DNA of 64,000 bases from Saprospiraceae bacterium (GTDB lineage Bacteria; Bacteroidota; Bacteroidia; Chitinophagales; Saprospiraceae). Under the pieces are notes generated by a model. It made no database searches and was not told the DNA's origin. It saw only the letters and a list, made by a program, of their open reading frames with translations. The DNA lies in contig JAKVCU010000002.1 in assembly GCA_022448955.1 (NCBI GenBank), positions 39,006 to 103,005 of the forward strand, given 5' to 3'. The translations under genes were made by a program, and so were the position numbers. Positions 41,065 to 51,166 of this stretch are shown here, in pieces. Position 1 is the stretch's first letter. The number at the start of each line of letters is the position of its first letter.

Positions 41065-42423
41065 CTAATTGCAACCTAAATCGTTTTTTGAGGCGTCATC
41101 ATTATTGGGAAAGCAATTGCCCGTTGGTAAAACACTTGGCTCATAGCGCTCTAAGTTGGGATCACGAAGACCATGCTCTAAAAAAGCGGTCAAGTTATCG
41201 ATTTCACGCTCTGTTAATTTTAGCGGTACAAAGCCATCCGCTAGTTGAGTAGCTGGTACATCGAAGTTCTCTTGTGCTGCATTATTTTTGTATACCACTA
41301 CATCTTTTATGGATCGGAAACTACTCCCGTGTCCATAAAATGGTGAATCCGCTAAATTATACAATTGAGGAACTTTAAATTTATATAAATCTTCTTGCTC
41401 ACCAGTAAAACTAAAGCGGCCTTTATTGGCAGGAGCGTCATCTGGTGCCATAAATGTTTGTTCTGGCAAATCAGATAAATCATTCATACCAATGGCATGA
41501 AACTCCATACTGGCAAGGTTAGGTCCAGAGTGGCAAGAAACGCAATTTGCTTTACCAAAGAATACGATTGCGCCAGCCTTTTCTGCATCTGTCATAGCTA
41601 ACTGATTACCTTTTAACCATTTTTGGAAAGGTGCTTCATTCGAAAGAACAGTACGCTCATAAGCTGCGATAGCTAAGCCAGCACGCTCCAAATCATAGCG
41701 TTGTTCTTCTGGAAGATCAGGATAGGCTGCATCAAAATAGGGTGCATATCCAGTATTTTGAACTACTTCCGGTGTAGAGACCATACGGTGAACACCCATT
41801 CCTGCTATTGCTTGTGTTTCTGTTCCTTCATATCCTAAGTTATTCGTTTCAATCGGGGTACCCTCTGTCCATGCATAATCTGTGCCCGAATTGATGCCTG
41901 ACGCACCAAACTGCCCATTCCATAATAATGCTTCTTGGTAAGCGACATTAAGTATAGAGGGTGATTTAATAGGTTGTGCATCAACGCTTATTTCATCGTA
42001 ATCAACATGAATAATTCTACCTTCTCCATTCATTCCAAAGCCCATACCTCCCTCACCTAGCCCTTGGAAACGACCTGCTTGGAAGCCTGCACTAGCAAAA
42101 TGGCAGCTGGCACAAGAGTAAGTTTGAGCACCAACTTCCTTCATTGGCTCAAGACCAATCCCAGTTTCATGATAAAGAAATTTACCCAATTCCACTTTAG
42201 CAGTGGTTATTGGATTTTTAGGGTCTTGTGGAATGCTGTTGTAATCGTCACTATCAGGAAGTATGAAGAAGCTCATACCTTGATTTCCAGCCACCTCATT
42301 TAAAATATCATTTAGTTCATCGTCTAACTCTAATGAATAAGACTTTTCATTTTTATGACATGAAATAAAAAGCATTGAAAGAGCGAAGGCGAATATGTAG
42401 TTTATAGTGTTCATTGTTTTCAA
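41065..42423 (-). CDS. Di-haem cytochrome c peroxidase family protein
   Basis: Two CxxCH motifs (CASCH, CVSCH), VELGKFLYHE, FKVPQLYNLADSPFYGHGSSF, lipoprotein signal. Confidence 0.9.
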   Translation of the reverse strand: MKTMNTINYIFAFALSMLFISCHKNEKSYSLELDDELNDILNEVAGNQGMSFFILPDSDDYNSIPQDPKNPITTAKVELGKFLYHETGIGLEPMKEVGAQTYSCASCHFASAGFQAGRFQGLGEGGMGFGMNGEGRIIHVDYDEISVDAQPIKSPSILNVAYQEALLWNGQFGASGINSGTDYAWTEGTPIETNNLGYEGTETQAIAGMGVHRMVSTPEVVQNTGYAPYFDAAYPDLPEEQRYDLERAGLAIAAYERTVLSNEAPFQKWLKGNQLAMTDAEKAGAIVFFGKANCVSCHSGPNLASMEFHAIGMNDLSDLPEQTFMAPDDAPANKGRFSFTGEQEDLYKFKVPQLYNLADSPFYGHGSSFRSIKDVVVYKNNAAQENFDVPATQLADGFVPLKLTEREIDNLTAFLEHGLRDPNLERYEPSVLPTGNCFPNNDDASKNDLGCN

Positions 42424-42812
42424 TTTAGGTAGTAATAAAATAAGTCAACAAAACATTTTTACAGATGTAATACATCTTTTACGACTGATGAACAACTAGT
42501 TTGTCATTCATCGAAAATGAAAGAGCATCAATTTATAATACTTCGTAACTTTTTGATTTTGAAACTATTGTTTTTTAAATTCTTCAATCTGTATTTGATA
42601 TAAAATGGAGATCATCTAACTACAGACTATTTTGATTTAATCAATCATTCATTGCTTCAAAACAACGCATAACTTTAATCACAAAATATTTGATGTGAGA
42701 AGTTTCAATATTGTAATAATGCATTTTTATTACGCCAAATAAGGGTGATCGAACTAACAGGAAGTCCAGAGCGTCAATTTGGTGAAATATTTGGAAAAAT
42801 GAATTCCCATAG

Positions 42813-42873
42813 TTTAGCTCAAAAAAAATCAGTAACATATTTATCGTCAGTTACTTACAACTTTTGAGCTGAC
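42813..42873. repeat. Copy C of the dispersed palindromic repeat
   Basis: TTAGCTCAAAA...TATCGTCAGTTACTTACAACTTTTGAGCTGAC, closely matching copy B in the same orientation. Confidence 0.65.
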
Positions 42874-43127
42874 CAATTAATTGCGCAAGTAATTTTACTT
42901 ATTACTTATTCATATGATTCAAAGTTAAAGAGAAGTAGAAAGTCAAGGTTCGCTTATTGTTCCAAATAAGTGGATTATTGTTTCGAAAGAGATAATTTAT
43001 CGAAAGATTGTCTTTCTGAAGAATTTTACAATAAACAAGCAAATTGGCAAAGCAATGATATAAATGATATTTTAAGCTCTCTGAAGCTTAGTTCATCAGG
43101 TTTTAAGGATTAGCGACTACCCATTTT

Positions 43128-43164
43128 GATTGCTCCTTTATGAGCAAAGGCGGCAATCTTTTTT
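43128..43164 (+). terminator. Plus-strand intrinsic-terminator-like hairpin without an obvious upstream gene
   Basis: GATTGC.CCTTT...AAAGG..GCAATC followed by TTTTTT. Confidence 0.55.
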
Positions 43165-43191
43165 ACTAGTCGTATGGGTGAAAGGATTGCT

Positions 43192-43752
43192 TTAGATTCT
43201 TTCAGCGCTTTCTAAAATATAATTCAAGTAGTATAGATCTGAATCATTTAAACGAAACTTACCCTTAAACTGGACGACTTCGTCTGTTTCCAAACGCAGG
43301 GGATCCGTCAGTTTAACATCCATCACTGTTTCTGGGCCAGCCCCACCGCAAAAAAAGCAACTACTGAAAGGGTTTGCAGAAAGGACTAATATGCTTTGTT
43401 CGCCTGTTTCCTCGACCGGTATAATATATCCTTGAATAATTACTTTTTGGCCATCGATAGCTATGAGGGTAGAATCAAACTCAGGGTAAGGAATATAATT
43501 TTGAACATCTTCATTATAAACGGAATTAAACTTCACTTTGCTTAACATGCGCCAGTCTAACAAAATAGCATCATCTACAAAAGAATATTGGCTACTATCA
43601 AATGGAGTACTATCATTTAGGCTTGATTGCTCTACTAATACTTTTTCCGTAGAGTCTGCGCTGAGGATATTGGAATCTGAAGAAGATTCATTGACATTTG
43701 GTTGGCAAGCGATAAAAGGAAGAAAGGCTAAAAGTAGAAGATAATTTCTCAT
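43192..43752 (-). CDS. Conserved lipoprotein, DUF3299-like
   Basis: Lipoprotein signal FIACQP; VIIQGYIIPVEETGEQSILVLSANPFSSCFFCGGAGPETVMDV. Confidence 0.65.
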   Translation of the reverse strand: MRNYLLLLAFLPFIACQPNVNESSSDSNILSADSTEKVLVEQSSLNDSTPFDSSQYSFVDDAILLDWRMLSKVKFNSVYNEDVQNYIPYPEFDSTLIAIDGQKVIIQGYIIPVEETGEQSILVLSANPFSSCFFCGGAGPETVMDVKLTDPLRLETDEVVQFKGKFRLNDSDLYYLNYILESAERI

Positions 43753-43766
43753 GAGGCAAAAATAAG

Positions 43767-43798
43767 AAAAGGGAAATAACTTTTGCCATTTCCCTTTT
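43767..43798 (-). terminator. Hairpin AAAAGGGAAAT...ATTTCCCTTTT after rplT
   Basis: 11-bp stem with flanking A/T tracts just 3' of rplT. Confidence 0.75.
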
Positions 43799-43815
43799 TA
43801 TAAAGTAAAACAAGT

Positions 43816-44163
43816 TTACTTACTTACCGACTTAATTACTGCTTTGAATGTCTCTGGATGATTCATTGCTAGATCAGCTAATACTTTTCTATTTAACTCG
43901 ATATCTGCTTGGCTCAAGGCATGCATTAGACGAGAGTAGGTAGTACCATTGATTCTTGCTGCAGCGTTAATTCTTGCGATCCATAAACGGCGGAAAGCAC
44001 GCTTTTTATTTTTACGATCGCGGTAAGCATATTGCAAACCTTTTTCAACAGCATTTTTAGCTACTGTCCAAACGTTACTACGAGCTCCGAAGTAACCTCT
44101 TGACATTTTCAAGATTTTTTTACGTCTTTTTCTTGAAGCGACGTGATTTACCGAACGTGGCAT
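43816..44163 (-). CDS. rplT: 50S ribosomal protein L20
   Basis: [51 protein letters not shown]; start trimmed from the listed ORF to MPRS. Confidence 0.98.
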   Translation of the reverse strand: MPRSVNHVASRKRRKKILKMSRGYFGARSNVWTVAKNAVEKGLQYAYRDRKNKKRAFRRLWIARINAAARINGTTYSRLMHALSQADIELNRKVLADLAMNHPETFKAVIKSVSK

Positions 44164-44251
44164 ACTAATTAATTTTTTAGTACAGCATAGAGGTTCATTC
44201 ATTCATTTTGAACACTTCCTTACCTATGCTCTCGTTAAAAAACAGAAAATT

Positions 44252-44449
44252 CTATCTAAGACCTAATAAACGTTTGATACGCTTTTCGTCAGCCTGGCTT
44301 ACTAGAGCAGCATCACGAAGGCGTAATTTAGCTTTCTTACCTTTATTTCTCATCATGTGAGAAGTAAAAGCTTGAAAACGTTTAACTTTTCCTGATCCAG
44401 TGAGTTTGAAACGTTTCTTGGCACTGGAATGCGTCTTCACTTTTGGCAT
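44252..44449 (-). CDS. rpmI: 50S ribosomal protein L35
   Basis: [36 protein letters not shown]. Confidence 0.98.
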   Translation of the reverse strand: MPKVKTHSSAKKRFKLTGSGKVKRFQAFTSHMMRNKGKKAKLRLRDAALVSQADEKRIKRLLGLR

Positions 44450-44545
44450 CCTAAATAATTTTTAATCATACTTCTACAATACAAAAAGAATTTATTTTCT
44501 TTTTGCGGACTGCAAATGTAGGCAATTTTACAGGAAAATCAAACT

Positions 44546-45133
44546 TTATTTTTTCTTTACTTTTTTAGGTGATACAACCACAATCATCCTTCTACCCTCC
44601 ATTTTTGGAAGAGCTTCAGCGGCGCCAAAATCTTCTAATTCTTTTAAGAAACGTAGCAACAATAATTCGCCTCTGTCTTTAAAGACAATAGTACGCCCTC
44701 TAAAGTGTACATAAGCTTTAACTTTTGCTCCTTCTTCCAAGAATTTCTTGGCATGACGTAATTTGAATTCGAAATCGTGATCATCCGTATTAGGACCAAA
44801 GCGGATTTCTTTAATGACCGTTTTAGCCGCTTTTGCTTTGATCTCTTTTTCCTTTTTCTTTCGGTCGTATAGGAATTTGTTGTAGTCAATAATTCGAACA
44901 ACCGGCGGTTTAGCCTTTGGTGAAATTTCGACTAAATCCAGCTCCATTCTACTAGCCCAATCTCTAGCTCTTCTGGTAGGATAGATACCTGATTCAATTT
45001 TTTGACCGAGGATTTCGCTCAATTTCTCTAAGTTATCCCCAACCAAGCGAACTTCGGGAATTCTAATTTGCTCGTTTACTCTGAACTGAGGTTTTTGTTC
45101 TCTTTGAAAATTTCTTCTTGTTCTCTTTGCCAA
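44546..45133 (-). CDS. infC: Translation initiation factor IF-3
   Basis: [52 protein letters not shown]; begins at TTG. Confidence 0.97.
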   Translation of the reverse strand: MAKRTRRNFQREQKPQFRVNEQIRIPEVRLVGDNLEKLSEILGQKIESGIYPTRRARDWASRMELDLVEISPKAKPPVVRIIDYNKFLYDRKKKEKEIKAKAAKTVIKEIRFGPNTDDHDFEFKLRHAKKFLEEGAKVKAYVHFRGRTIVFKDRGELLLLRFLKELEDFGAAEALPKMEGRRMIVVVSPKKVKKK

Positions 45134-45267
45134 ATGATGTTATTTTAATTTACGATAAACTAATCCAATTCTAACAATTCGAAAATTGCAAAAAAAGTTC
45201 GATAAAGCCAATCTTTTATAGATTATTTACATGTTCTGCCCATAAATTCGTGCAATATTGAATATGA

Positions 45268-45303
45268 GAAAGCCATAAAGAAGTGAACTTCTCTATGGCT
45301 TTC
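45268..45303 (-). terminator. Hairpin GAAAGCCATA...TATGGCTTTC downstream of clpC
   Basis: 10-bp outer stem plus inner pairing, just 3' of clpC. Confidence 0.6.
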
Positions 45304-45322
45304 AAGTATTCTAATAGGCAAT

Positions 45323-47872
45323 TTATTCAACGTCAGACTCCACTTCTTTCTTCAGTGTAATCTTCAGTTTAGATTCTTCTACTTCAAGAATTGCTTCAAA
45401 AACACTTCCTTCTGCAGGCCTTTCATTCAAGATAAATTCTGCTAATGGATCTTCAATGTATTTCTGAATTGCTCTGTGCAATGGACGTGCACCGAATTGT
45501 GGATCAAATCCTTTTTCAGCGACAAATTTCTTGGCCTCTTCTGAGAGCGTCAATTTGTAGCCCATACCATCCAAACGCTTGTGCAAGTCTTTCAGCGTAA
45601 TATCAATAATTTGGAAGATATGTTCTTGATCAAGGCTATTGAAAATTACCACATCATCAATACGATTTAAGAATTCGGGCGAGAAGGTACGTTTCAAGGC
45701 ATTTTGAATTACTCCTTTGCTGTGGTCTTCTGCTGATTCTTGACGAGCTTTGGTAGAAAAACCAACCCCTTGTCCGAAATCCTTTAATTGACGAACACCG
45801 ATATTTGAAGTCATAATGATCAAACAGTTCTTGAAGTCTACTTTACGACCAAGCCCATCTGTTAACTGACCATCATCTAATACTTGTAATAAGATGTTGT
45901 AGACATCTGGGTGTGCCTTTTCAATTTCATCTAGAAGAATAACAGAATAAGGCTTACGACGCACTCGTTCTGTCAATTGGCCACCTTCCTCGTAGCCTAC
46001 ATAACCTGGAGGCGCACCAATTAGACGGCTCACAGAGAATTTCTCCATATACTCACTCATATCGATACGGATCAGGGCATCTTCTGAATCAAAGATATAC
46101 CTTGCTAAAGCTTTAGCTAACTCTGTTTTACCCACACCTGTAGGTCCTAAAAATATGAAGGAACCAATTGGTTTACTTGGATCTTTCAAACCAACACGAT
46201 TACGCTGGATCGCCTTTGTAATTTTCAGCAAGGCTTCGTCTTGTCCAATAATTGCACCTTTTAAATCAGTGTGCATTTTCACCAATTTCTTACTTTCACT
46301 TTGTGCTACTTTACTCACAGGAATGCCAGTCATCATAGATACAACCTCAGCGATATCCTCTTCGTTTACGGGATAGCGTTTAGTTTTAGATTCCTCTTCC
46401 CATTGTACTTTAGCAAATTCAAGTTGGCGAACCAATTTGGATTCCTTATCACGTAAGTCTGCTGCTTTTTCGTATTGTTGACCTTTTACAGCTTGATTTT
46501 TCTGTTCTTTGAGCTCTTCAATCTTTTTTTCTAGATCTTCAATATGCTCTGGAACGTGTATATTTTTGAGGTGTACGCGTGCACCGACTTCATCTAGCAC
46601 ATCGATTGCTTTGTCTGGAAGAAACCGATCACTAATATAGCGATCACTCAATTTCACACAAGCCTTAATCGCATCATCTGAATAGTTCACATTGTGAAAC
46701 TCTTCGTATTTTGGCTTGATGTTTTCAAGGATATTTACGGCCTCTTCAGGGCTTGGTGGATCTACCATTACTTTTTGAAAACGTCGATCTAAAGCTCCGT
46801 CTTTTTCGATATGCTGGCGATATTCATCCAAGGTAGATGCGCCGATACATTGTAATTCACCTCTTGCTAAAGCAGGCTTGAAGATGTTAGACGCATCTAA
46901 AGATCCTGTCGCACCACCTGCACCGACAATAGTATGGATCTCATCGATGAAAAGGATCACATCGCGAGATTTTTCCAATTCGTTCATGATTGCTTTCATG
47001 CGCTCTTCGAACTGTCCACGATACTTAGTACCTGCAACAAGAGCAGCGAGGTCTAGCATTACGATGCGTTTGTTAAAAAGCGTACGAGAAACCTTACGTT
47101 GAATAATACGAAGTGCTAGGCCTTCTACGATGGCAGTTTTTCCGACACCTGGTTCACCGATCAGAATTGGATTATTTTTTTTACGTCGGCTTAAAATTTG
47201 AGAGACACGTTCAATTTCGTTCTCTCGACCGATTATAGGATCTAACTTACCCTCTTCTGCTAATTTTGTGATATCTCTTCCAAAGTTGTCCAATACAGGC
47301 GTACGAGATTTTGTGTTACCCTTCCGCTGCTGATATCTACCTTGGCTTTCTTCCTCTTCGAATTGCTCTTCCTGCTCCGATGGTGCTTGCGCAAATGGTT
47401 GATCAGTGCTACCACTGAAATCTTGCTCTTGACGCACGTACTCTAACTCAGCCTTGTAGATATCATAATCAACATCAAACTGGGATAGTACTTTTGAAGC
47501 AGGATTGTCCTGATGCTTTAAGATAGAAAGTAAAAGATGCTCAGGGCTTATCTCATCACTTTTTAAAATCTTTGCTTCAAGGAATGTAACTTTTAAGACC
47601 TTCTCCGCCTGCTTGTTTAGTGGTAAATTACCTACATTGAGCGTAGTGCTAGAAGAGGGCAGCCTTTGGGCTGTATCTTCGACAGATTGACGCAATTCGC
47701 TTGCGTTAACATCCAAAGAATCGAGAACCCGCATAGCTAATGATTTCTTTTCGGCCATTATTCCTAGAAGTAAATGCTCGGTGCCTATAAAATCGTGTCC
47801 AAGACGAATGGCTTCCTCCCTACTTCTAGAAATAACTTTTTTAACCTTTGGAGAAAATTTTCTATTATTCAT
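45323..47872 (-). CDS. clpC: ATP-dependent Clp protease ATP-binding subunit ClpC
   Basis: ClpN repeats, [15 protein letters not shown] and [15 protein letters not shown] Walker motifs, UvrB/C-like linker. Confidence 0.95.
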   Translation of the reverse strand: MNNRKFSPKVKKVISRSREEAIRLGHDFIGTEHLLLGIMAEKKSLAMRVLDSLDVNASELRQSVEDTAQRLPSSSTTLNVGNLPLNKQAEKVLKVTFLEAKILKSDEISPEHLLLSILKHQDNPASKVLSQFDVDYDIYKAELEYVRQEQDFSGSTDQPFAQAPSEQEEQFEEEESQGRYQQRKGNTKSRTPVLDNFGRDITKLAEEGKLDPIIGRENEIERVSQILSRRKKNNPILIGEPGVGKTAIVEGLALRIIQRKVSRTLFNKRIVMLDLAALVAGTKYRGQFEERMKAIMNELEKSRDVILFIDEIHTIVGAGGATGSLDASNIFKPALARGELQCIGASTLDEYRQHIEKDGALDRRFQKVMVDPPSPEEAVNILENIKPKYEEFHNVNYSDDAIKACVKLSDRYISDRFLPDKAIDVLDEVGARVHLKNIHVPEHIEDLEKKIEELKEQKNQAVKGQQYEKAADLRDKESKLVRQLEFAKVQWEEESKTKRYPVNEEDIAEVVSMMTGIPVSKVAQSESKKLVKMHTDLKGAIIGQDEALLKITKAIQRNRVGLKDPSKPIGSFIFLGPTGVGKTELAKALARYIFDSEDALIRIDMSEYMEKFSVSRLIGAPPGYVGYEEGGQLTERVRRKPYSVILLDEIEKAHPDVYNILLQVLDDGQLTDGLGRKVDFKNCLIIMTSNIGVRQLKDFGQGVGFSTKARQESAEDHSKGVIQNALKRTFSPEFLNRIDDVVIFNSLDQEHIFQIIDITLKDLHKRLDGMGYKLTLSEEAKKFVAEKGFDPQFGARPLHRAIQKYIEDPLAEFILNERPAEGSVFEAILEVEESKLKITLKKEVESDVE

Positions 47873-48378
47873 ATTATTAAGAATTCTTCAAATCCATTGA
47901 ACTGAATAGGGCGCAAAACAATAATAACATTAATTATTTAACATTACAACACAAGCCTATCCAGAGTTTAATTTTTTAATTTGTTTTAACTATTTAATCA
48001 AAAATGATGCCGCATTTTAAAAACGACTTAATTTTTTAGTAAAATTTAGGTTAAAATTTGATGTGTTAGGTATAAAATAAAGCTGAGGTTGAGGGCAAAA
48101 CTAAAATAAGTCAGTTTTTTTCAGTTTTATTGTTTTTGACAATTGCAATAAAATTACCAATTTAACATTTATCTGATCTATTCACTCTTTATACAACGCA
48201 AAAGGATGTAAAGGAGTTTAATTTGATGGCATTATTTATTGTAAGCCTTAATATTTAGGCTTTAACCGACAAAATTTAGCCCTTAGAATAGCAATAATCA
48301 AAAATTTGTCAACTATTATGTTTAATCATTGATAATTGATACTTTTGCAACATTCTGAAAAATTAATGGAATAGCTGT

Positions 48379-48765
48379 ATGAAATATACGATTGATAAGC
48401 AAGAGAAATATGCTGTATTTCAATTAGAAGAACCCAACTTAAATTCTTTGGTTGCACCTAATCTAAAGTCAGAATTTGTAATTCTGGCCAATGAAGGAAT
48501 CAGCAATATGATTTTTGACCTTTCGTCAGTTGAGTTTGTCGATTCTTCAGGTTTAAGTGCCATTCTGACAGCCAACCGCCTTTGGAAAAGTATCGGCAAT
48601 TTTATTTTAACTGGAATTGAGCATCCAAGTGTAAAGAGGTTGATCGAAATTTCCAGACTGGATACTGTTTTGACCATCATCCCTACGGTTGCAGAATCTA
48701 TTGAATACGTATTCATGGATGAAATAGAAAAAGAACTAAATGATGATAGTGGTGATTTAGCCTAA
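48379..48765 (+). CDS. STAS-domain anti-sigma factor antagonist
   Basis: MIFDLSSVEFVDSSGLSAILTANRLWK. Confidence 0.88.
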   Translation: MKYTIDKQEKYAVFQLEEPNLNSLVAPNLKSEFVILANEGISNMIFDLSSVEFVDSSGLSAILTANRLWKSIGNFILTGIEHPSVKRLIEISRLDTVLTIIPTVAESIEYVFMDEIEKELNDDSGDLA

Positions 48766-48786
48766 TCATTAAAACAACTTACATCT

Positions 48787-48819
48787 AAAGGCAGGAAAAG
48801 ATTATCTTTTTCTGCCTTT
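48787..48819 (+). terminator. Hairpin AAAGGCAGGAAAAGAT...ATCTTTTTCTGCCTTT
   Basis: Long stem with one mismatch/wobble, followed by a T-rich tract. Confidence 0.7.
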
Positions 48820-48838
48820 ACTTTTTAACATATGAAAA

Positions 48839-49774
48839 ATGGCTGTTTTCCAACTCACTATTTTAGGTATAAATTCAGCTGTTCCTGCTCATGGCAGGCA
48901 TCCTACTGCCCAAATTTTTCAGGTGGGTGAGCAATTAATTATGATTGATTGTGGAGAAGGTGCACAAGCCCAAATTCAAAAGTATCACATCCGAAAAAGC
49001 AAAATCAGTCATATTCTTATTAGCCATTTGCATGGTGATCACATCTTTGGTCTTATTGGCCTATTAAGCTCTTATAATTTAGAAGGAAGAAAACAAGACC
49101 TAGATATTTATGGCCCAGAAGGCCTAGAAGAAATTATTCGGATTCAATTACAGTATAATGGCGGTGATTTTTGCTACCCTGTGCGTTTTCATATTCTAGA
49201 CACGGGACGAAACTATACCCTATTTGAAAATAAAAAATTTAGTATTCAAACCATTCCTTTAGATCATAGGATTCCAACAGCAGGTTTTTTAATAAAAGAA
49301 AAAAGATTGCCTAGAAATATGATCAAAGAAAAATTAGTTGAATTCGACATTCCGTATCAAATTATTCCTAGTATAAAAGCAGGTGAAGATTATAAAACAC
49401 CTAATGGAAAGATAATTGCAAATGATAAGCTTACTATAGCACCTCCGAAACCGAGAGTCTACGCCTATTGCTCTGATACAAGATATACAGAGCGCATTAT
49501 TCCAATAATTAAAGGAGCTGATTTATTGTACCATGAAAGTACTTACTGCGAGGACTACAAAGAGCAAGCGGTCATTTCGATGCATTCTACTGCCATCGAA
49601 GCGGCAAAAATGGCAAAAAAAGCTCAAGTAGGACAGCTTATTTTGGGACATTACTCATCACGTTACAAAACAACAGAACAATTCGAGATAGAAGCCCAAT
49701 CTGTTTTTCCTAATAGTATTGCAGGAATGGAGGGAGGCACATATGAAGTGCCTCGATTGCGCTCAGAAAATTGA
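48839..49774 (+). CDS. rnz: Ribonuclease Z
   Basis: IDCGEGAQAQIQKYHIRKSKISHILISHLHGDHIFGLIGLL; HEST and GHYSSRY motifs. Confidence 0.95.
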   Translation: MAVFQLTILGINSAVPAHGRHPTAQIFQVGEQLIMIDCGEGAQAQIQKYHIRKSKISHILISHLHGDHIFGLIGLLSSYNLEGRKQDLDIYGPEGLEEIIRIQLQYNGGDFCYPVRFHILDTGRNYTLFENKKFSIQTIPLDHRIPTAGFLIKEKRLPRNMIKEKLVEFDIPYQIIPSIKAGEDYKTPNGKIIANDKLTIAPPKPRVYAYCSDTRYTERIIPIIKGADLLYHESTYCEDYKEQAVISMHSTAIEAAKMAKKAQVGQLILGHYSSRYKTTEQFEIEAQSVFPNSIAGMEGGTYEVPRLRSEN

Positions 49775-50446
49775 TTAGCTCAACTTTGCTATATCTCTAA
49801 TTAAAATACTTCTGCGATTGAAGTAAATTAAATTACTTTTCCTTAGGTCATTTAATACTGATGTAACCGTTTGGCGTGATGTACCAGTAATATTGGCAAT
49901 ATCCTGCTGAGTGAGGCAATGCTTGATGAGCATTTCATACCCAATCTTTTTTCCTTGTTGCTCGGCAGAACTTTTTAAGAAATCAATAATTCGTTCTCTC
50001 GCGTCTTTAAAAATTAAAGACTCTAACCTTTCTTCCGCCCTGCGCAAGCGCGTTCCAACTGTTTTTAAAAGACGCATTGAGAGCAGATGGTTCATTTCCA
50101 TCAGTTTAAAGAACTGTGTGGTTTGTATAGAGCAAATGCGCACATCATCCGTCATGGAAACCGCAAAATCATTGCGTGTCGTCTCTCCTACCAAGCTTAG
50201 CTCTCCAAACATAGCCATTGGGTGTAAAACGTGCTTGATGACTTCTCGCCCGTCATCAGAGTGCGTACCAATTTTGATAATTCCTTTGACTAGGAAAAAG
50301 ATTTGGTCAGACTTTTCTGCCTCTCTGTAAATATATTCATGCTTCGGCAAGACCTTATCCTTGATGATACTGGACAAATGCAACCAGTCCCTTTCTTGCA
50401 AATCTTGAAAAATTGGTAAATTCTTTAAAAATTTAATTGGATTCAT
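49775..50446 (-). CDS. Crp/Fnr-family transcriptional regulator
   Basis: Close relative of 32174-32851; HTH LTQQDIANITGTSRQTVTSVLNDLRK; start placed at MNPIKFL within the listed ORF. Confidence 0.92.
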   Translation of the reverse strand: MNPIKFLKNLPIFQDLQERDWLHLSSIIKDKVLPKHEYIYREAEKSDQIFFLVKGIIKIGTHSDDGREVIKHVLHPMAMFGELSLVGETTRNDFAVSMTDDVRICSIQTTQFFKLMEMNHLLSMRLLKTVGTRLRRAEERLESLIFKDARERIIDFLKSSAEQQGKKIGYEMLIKHCLTQQDIANITGTSRQTVTSVLNDLRKSNLIYFNRRSILIRDIAKLS

Positions 50447-50612
50447 AACGACACTTTTTTGAGCGCTAGAGATTTTTTTACGATACAAAAGTGCACGTTA
50501 CTCTTTACAAAAAAAAGAACATAATAGCCTATTTGTTCTTCACTTCATTTAAAAATCAAACTACAAATAACTCATAATCAATATATTAATTCATTGCAAT
50601 TAAAAATTTTGT

Positions 50613-51045
50613 TCAAAAGTACATCAAATCATCCATGACAATGCTTTGTACTTTGTAGTTAAAAGTGTCTTTAATACTTTCCACTATTTGGAAACAAAAG
50701 CTTTGAAAACCTTGGCGTCTGATTAAATTAGTCGATAAGCTCCATCTCCAATCATTAGCCAAAATCCTACCTTTAAAAATAGGAAGACTCAAATCCTGAA
50801 TGCTCCCTTTGATTAAAATTTAGACATTCTCTCCACCTAATCTGTACATATAAACCTTTGAGAGCTTCACCAATTATAGCCCATAGCAGAATAAGATCAA
50901 AGTCTACAATTTGAGATTGTACTCGATTAATTGCCATACCATGTTGGATATCTATTGATCGGCTATGTTAGTGAAAGGGTAGTTCTGAGATAAGAGTAGT
51001 TCTTCTATTTGGACCATACCGAGTTTAGTTGAATATACTGCAATT
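50613..51045 (-). pseudogene. Decayed gene of unknown family in the crp-dinB gap
   Basis: Two overlapping stop-free blocks with protein-like composition, in different frames: HSRSIDIQHGMAINRVQSQIVDFDLILLWAIIGEALKGLYVQIRWRECLNFNQREHSGFESSYF* and ILIKGSIQDLSLPIFKGRILANDWRWSLSTNLIRRQGFQSFCFQIVESIKDTFNYKVQSIVMDDLMYF*. Confidence 0.5.
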
Positions 51046-51166
51046 TAAGTAGGATCAAAACCCTCGGAGCTGCCTTTACAATGGATAGGTCATTAAGTAG
51101 TAACGGAAAGTTTAAATTGTTGCTCAGACTTTTATCATTCTCTTTAAAAAAGTACTTTTACAAAGT

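Noticed and set aside
42641-42838. 65-aa minus-strand ORF in the 42.4-43.2 kb intergenic region
   Set aside because: Overlaps repeat copy C, AT-rich, no signal or family motif, not supported as coding.
49911-50330. 139-aa plus-strand ORF
   Set aside because: Antisense to the well-supported Crp/Fnr gene; composition is a by-product of the opposite strand.
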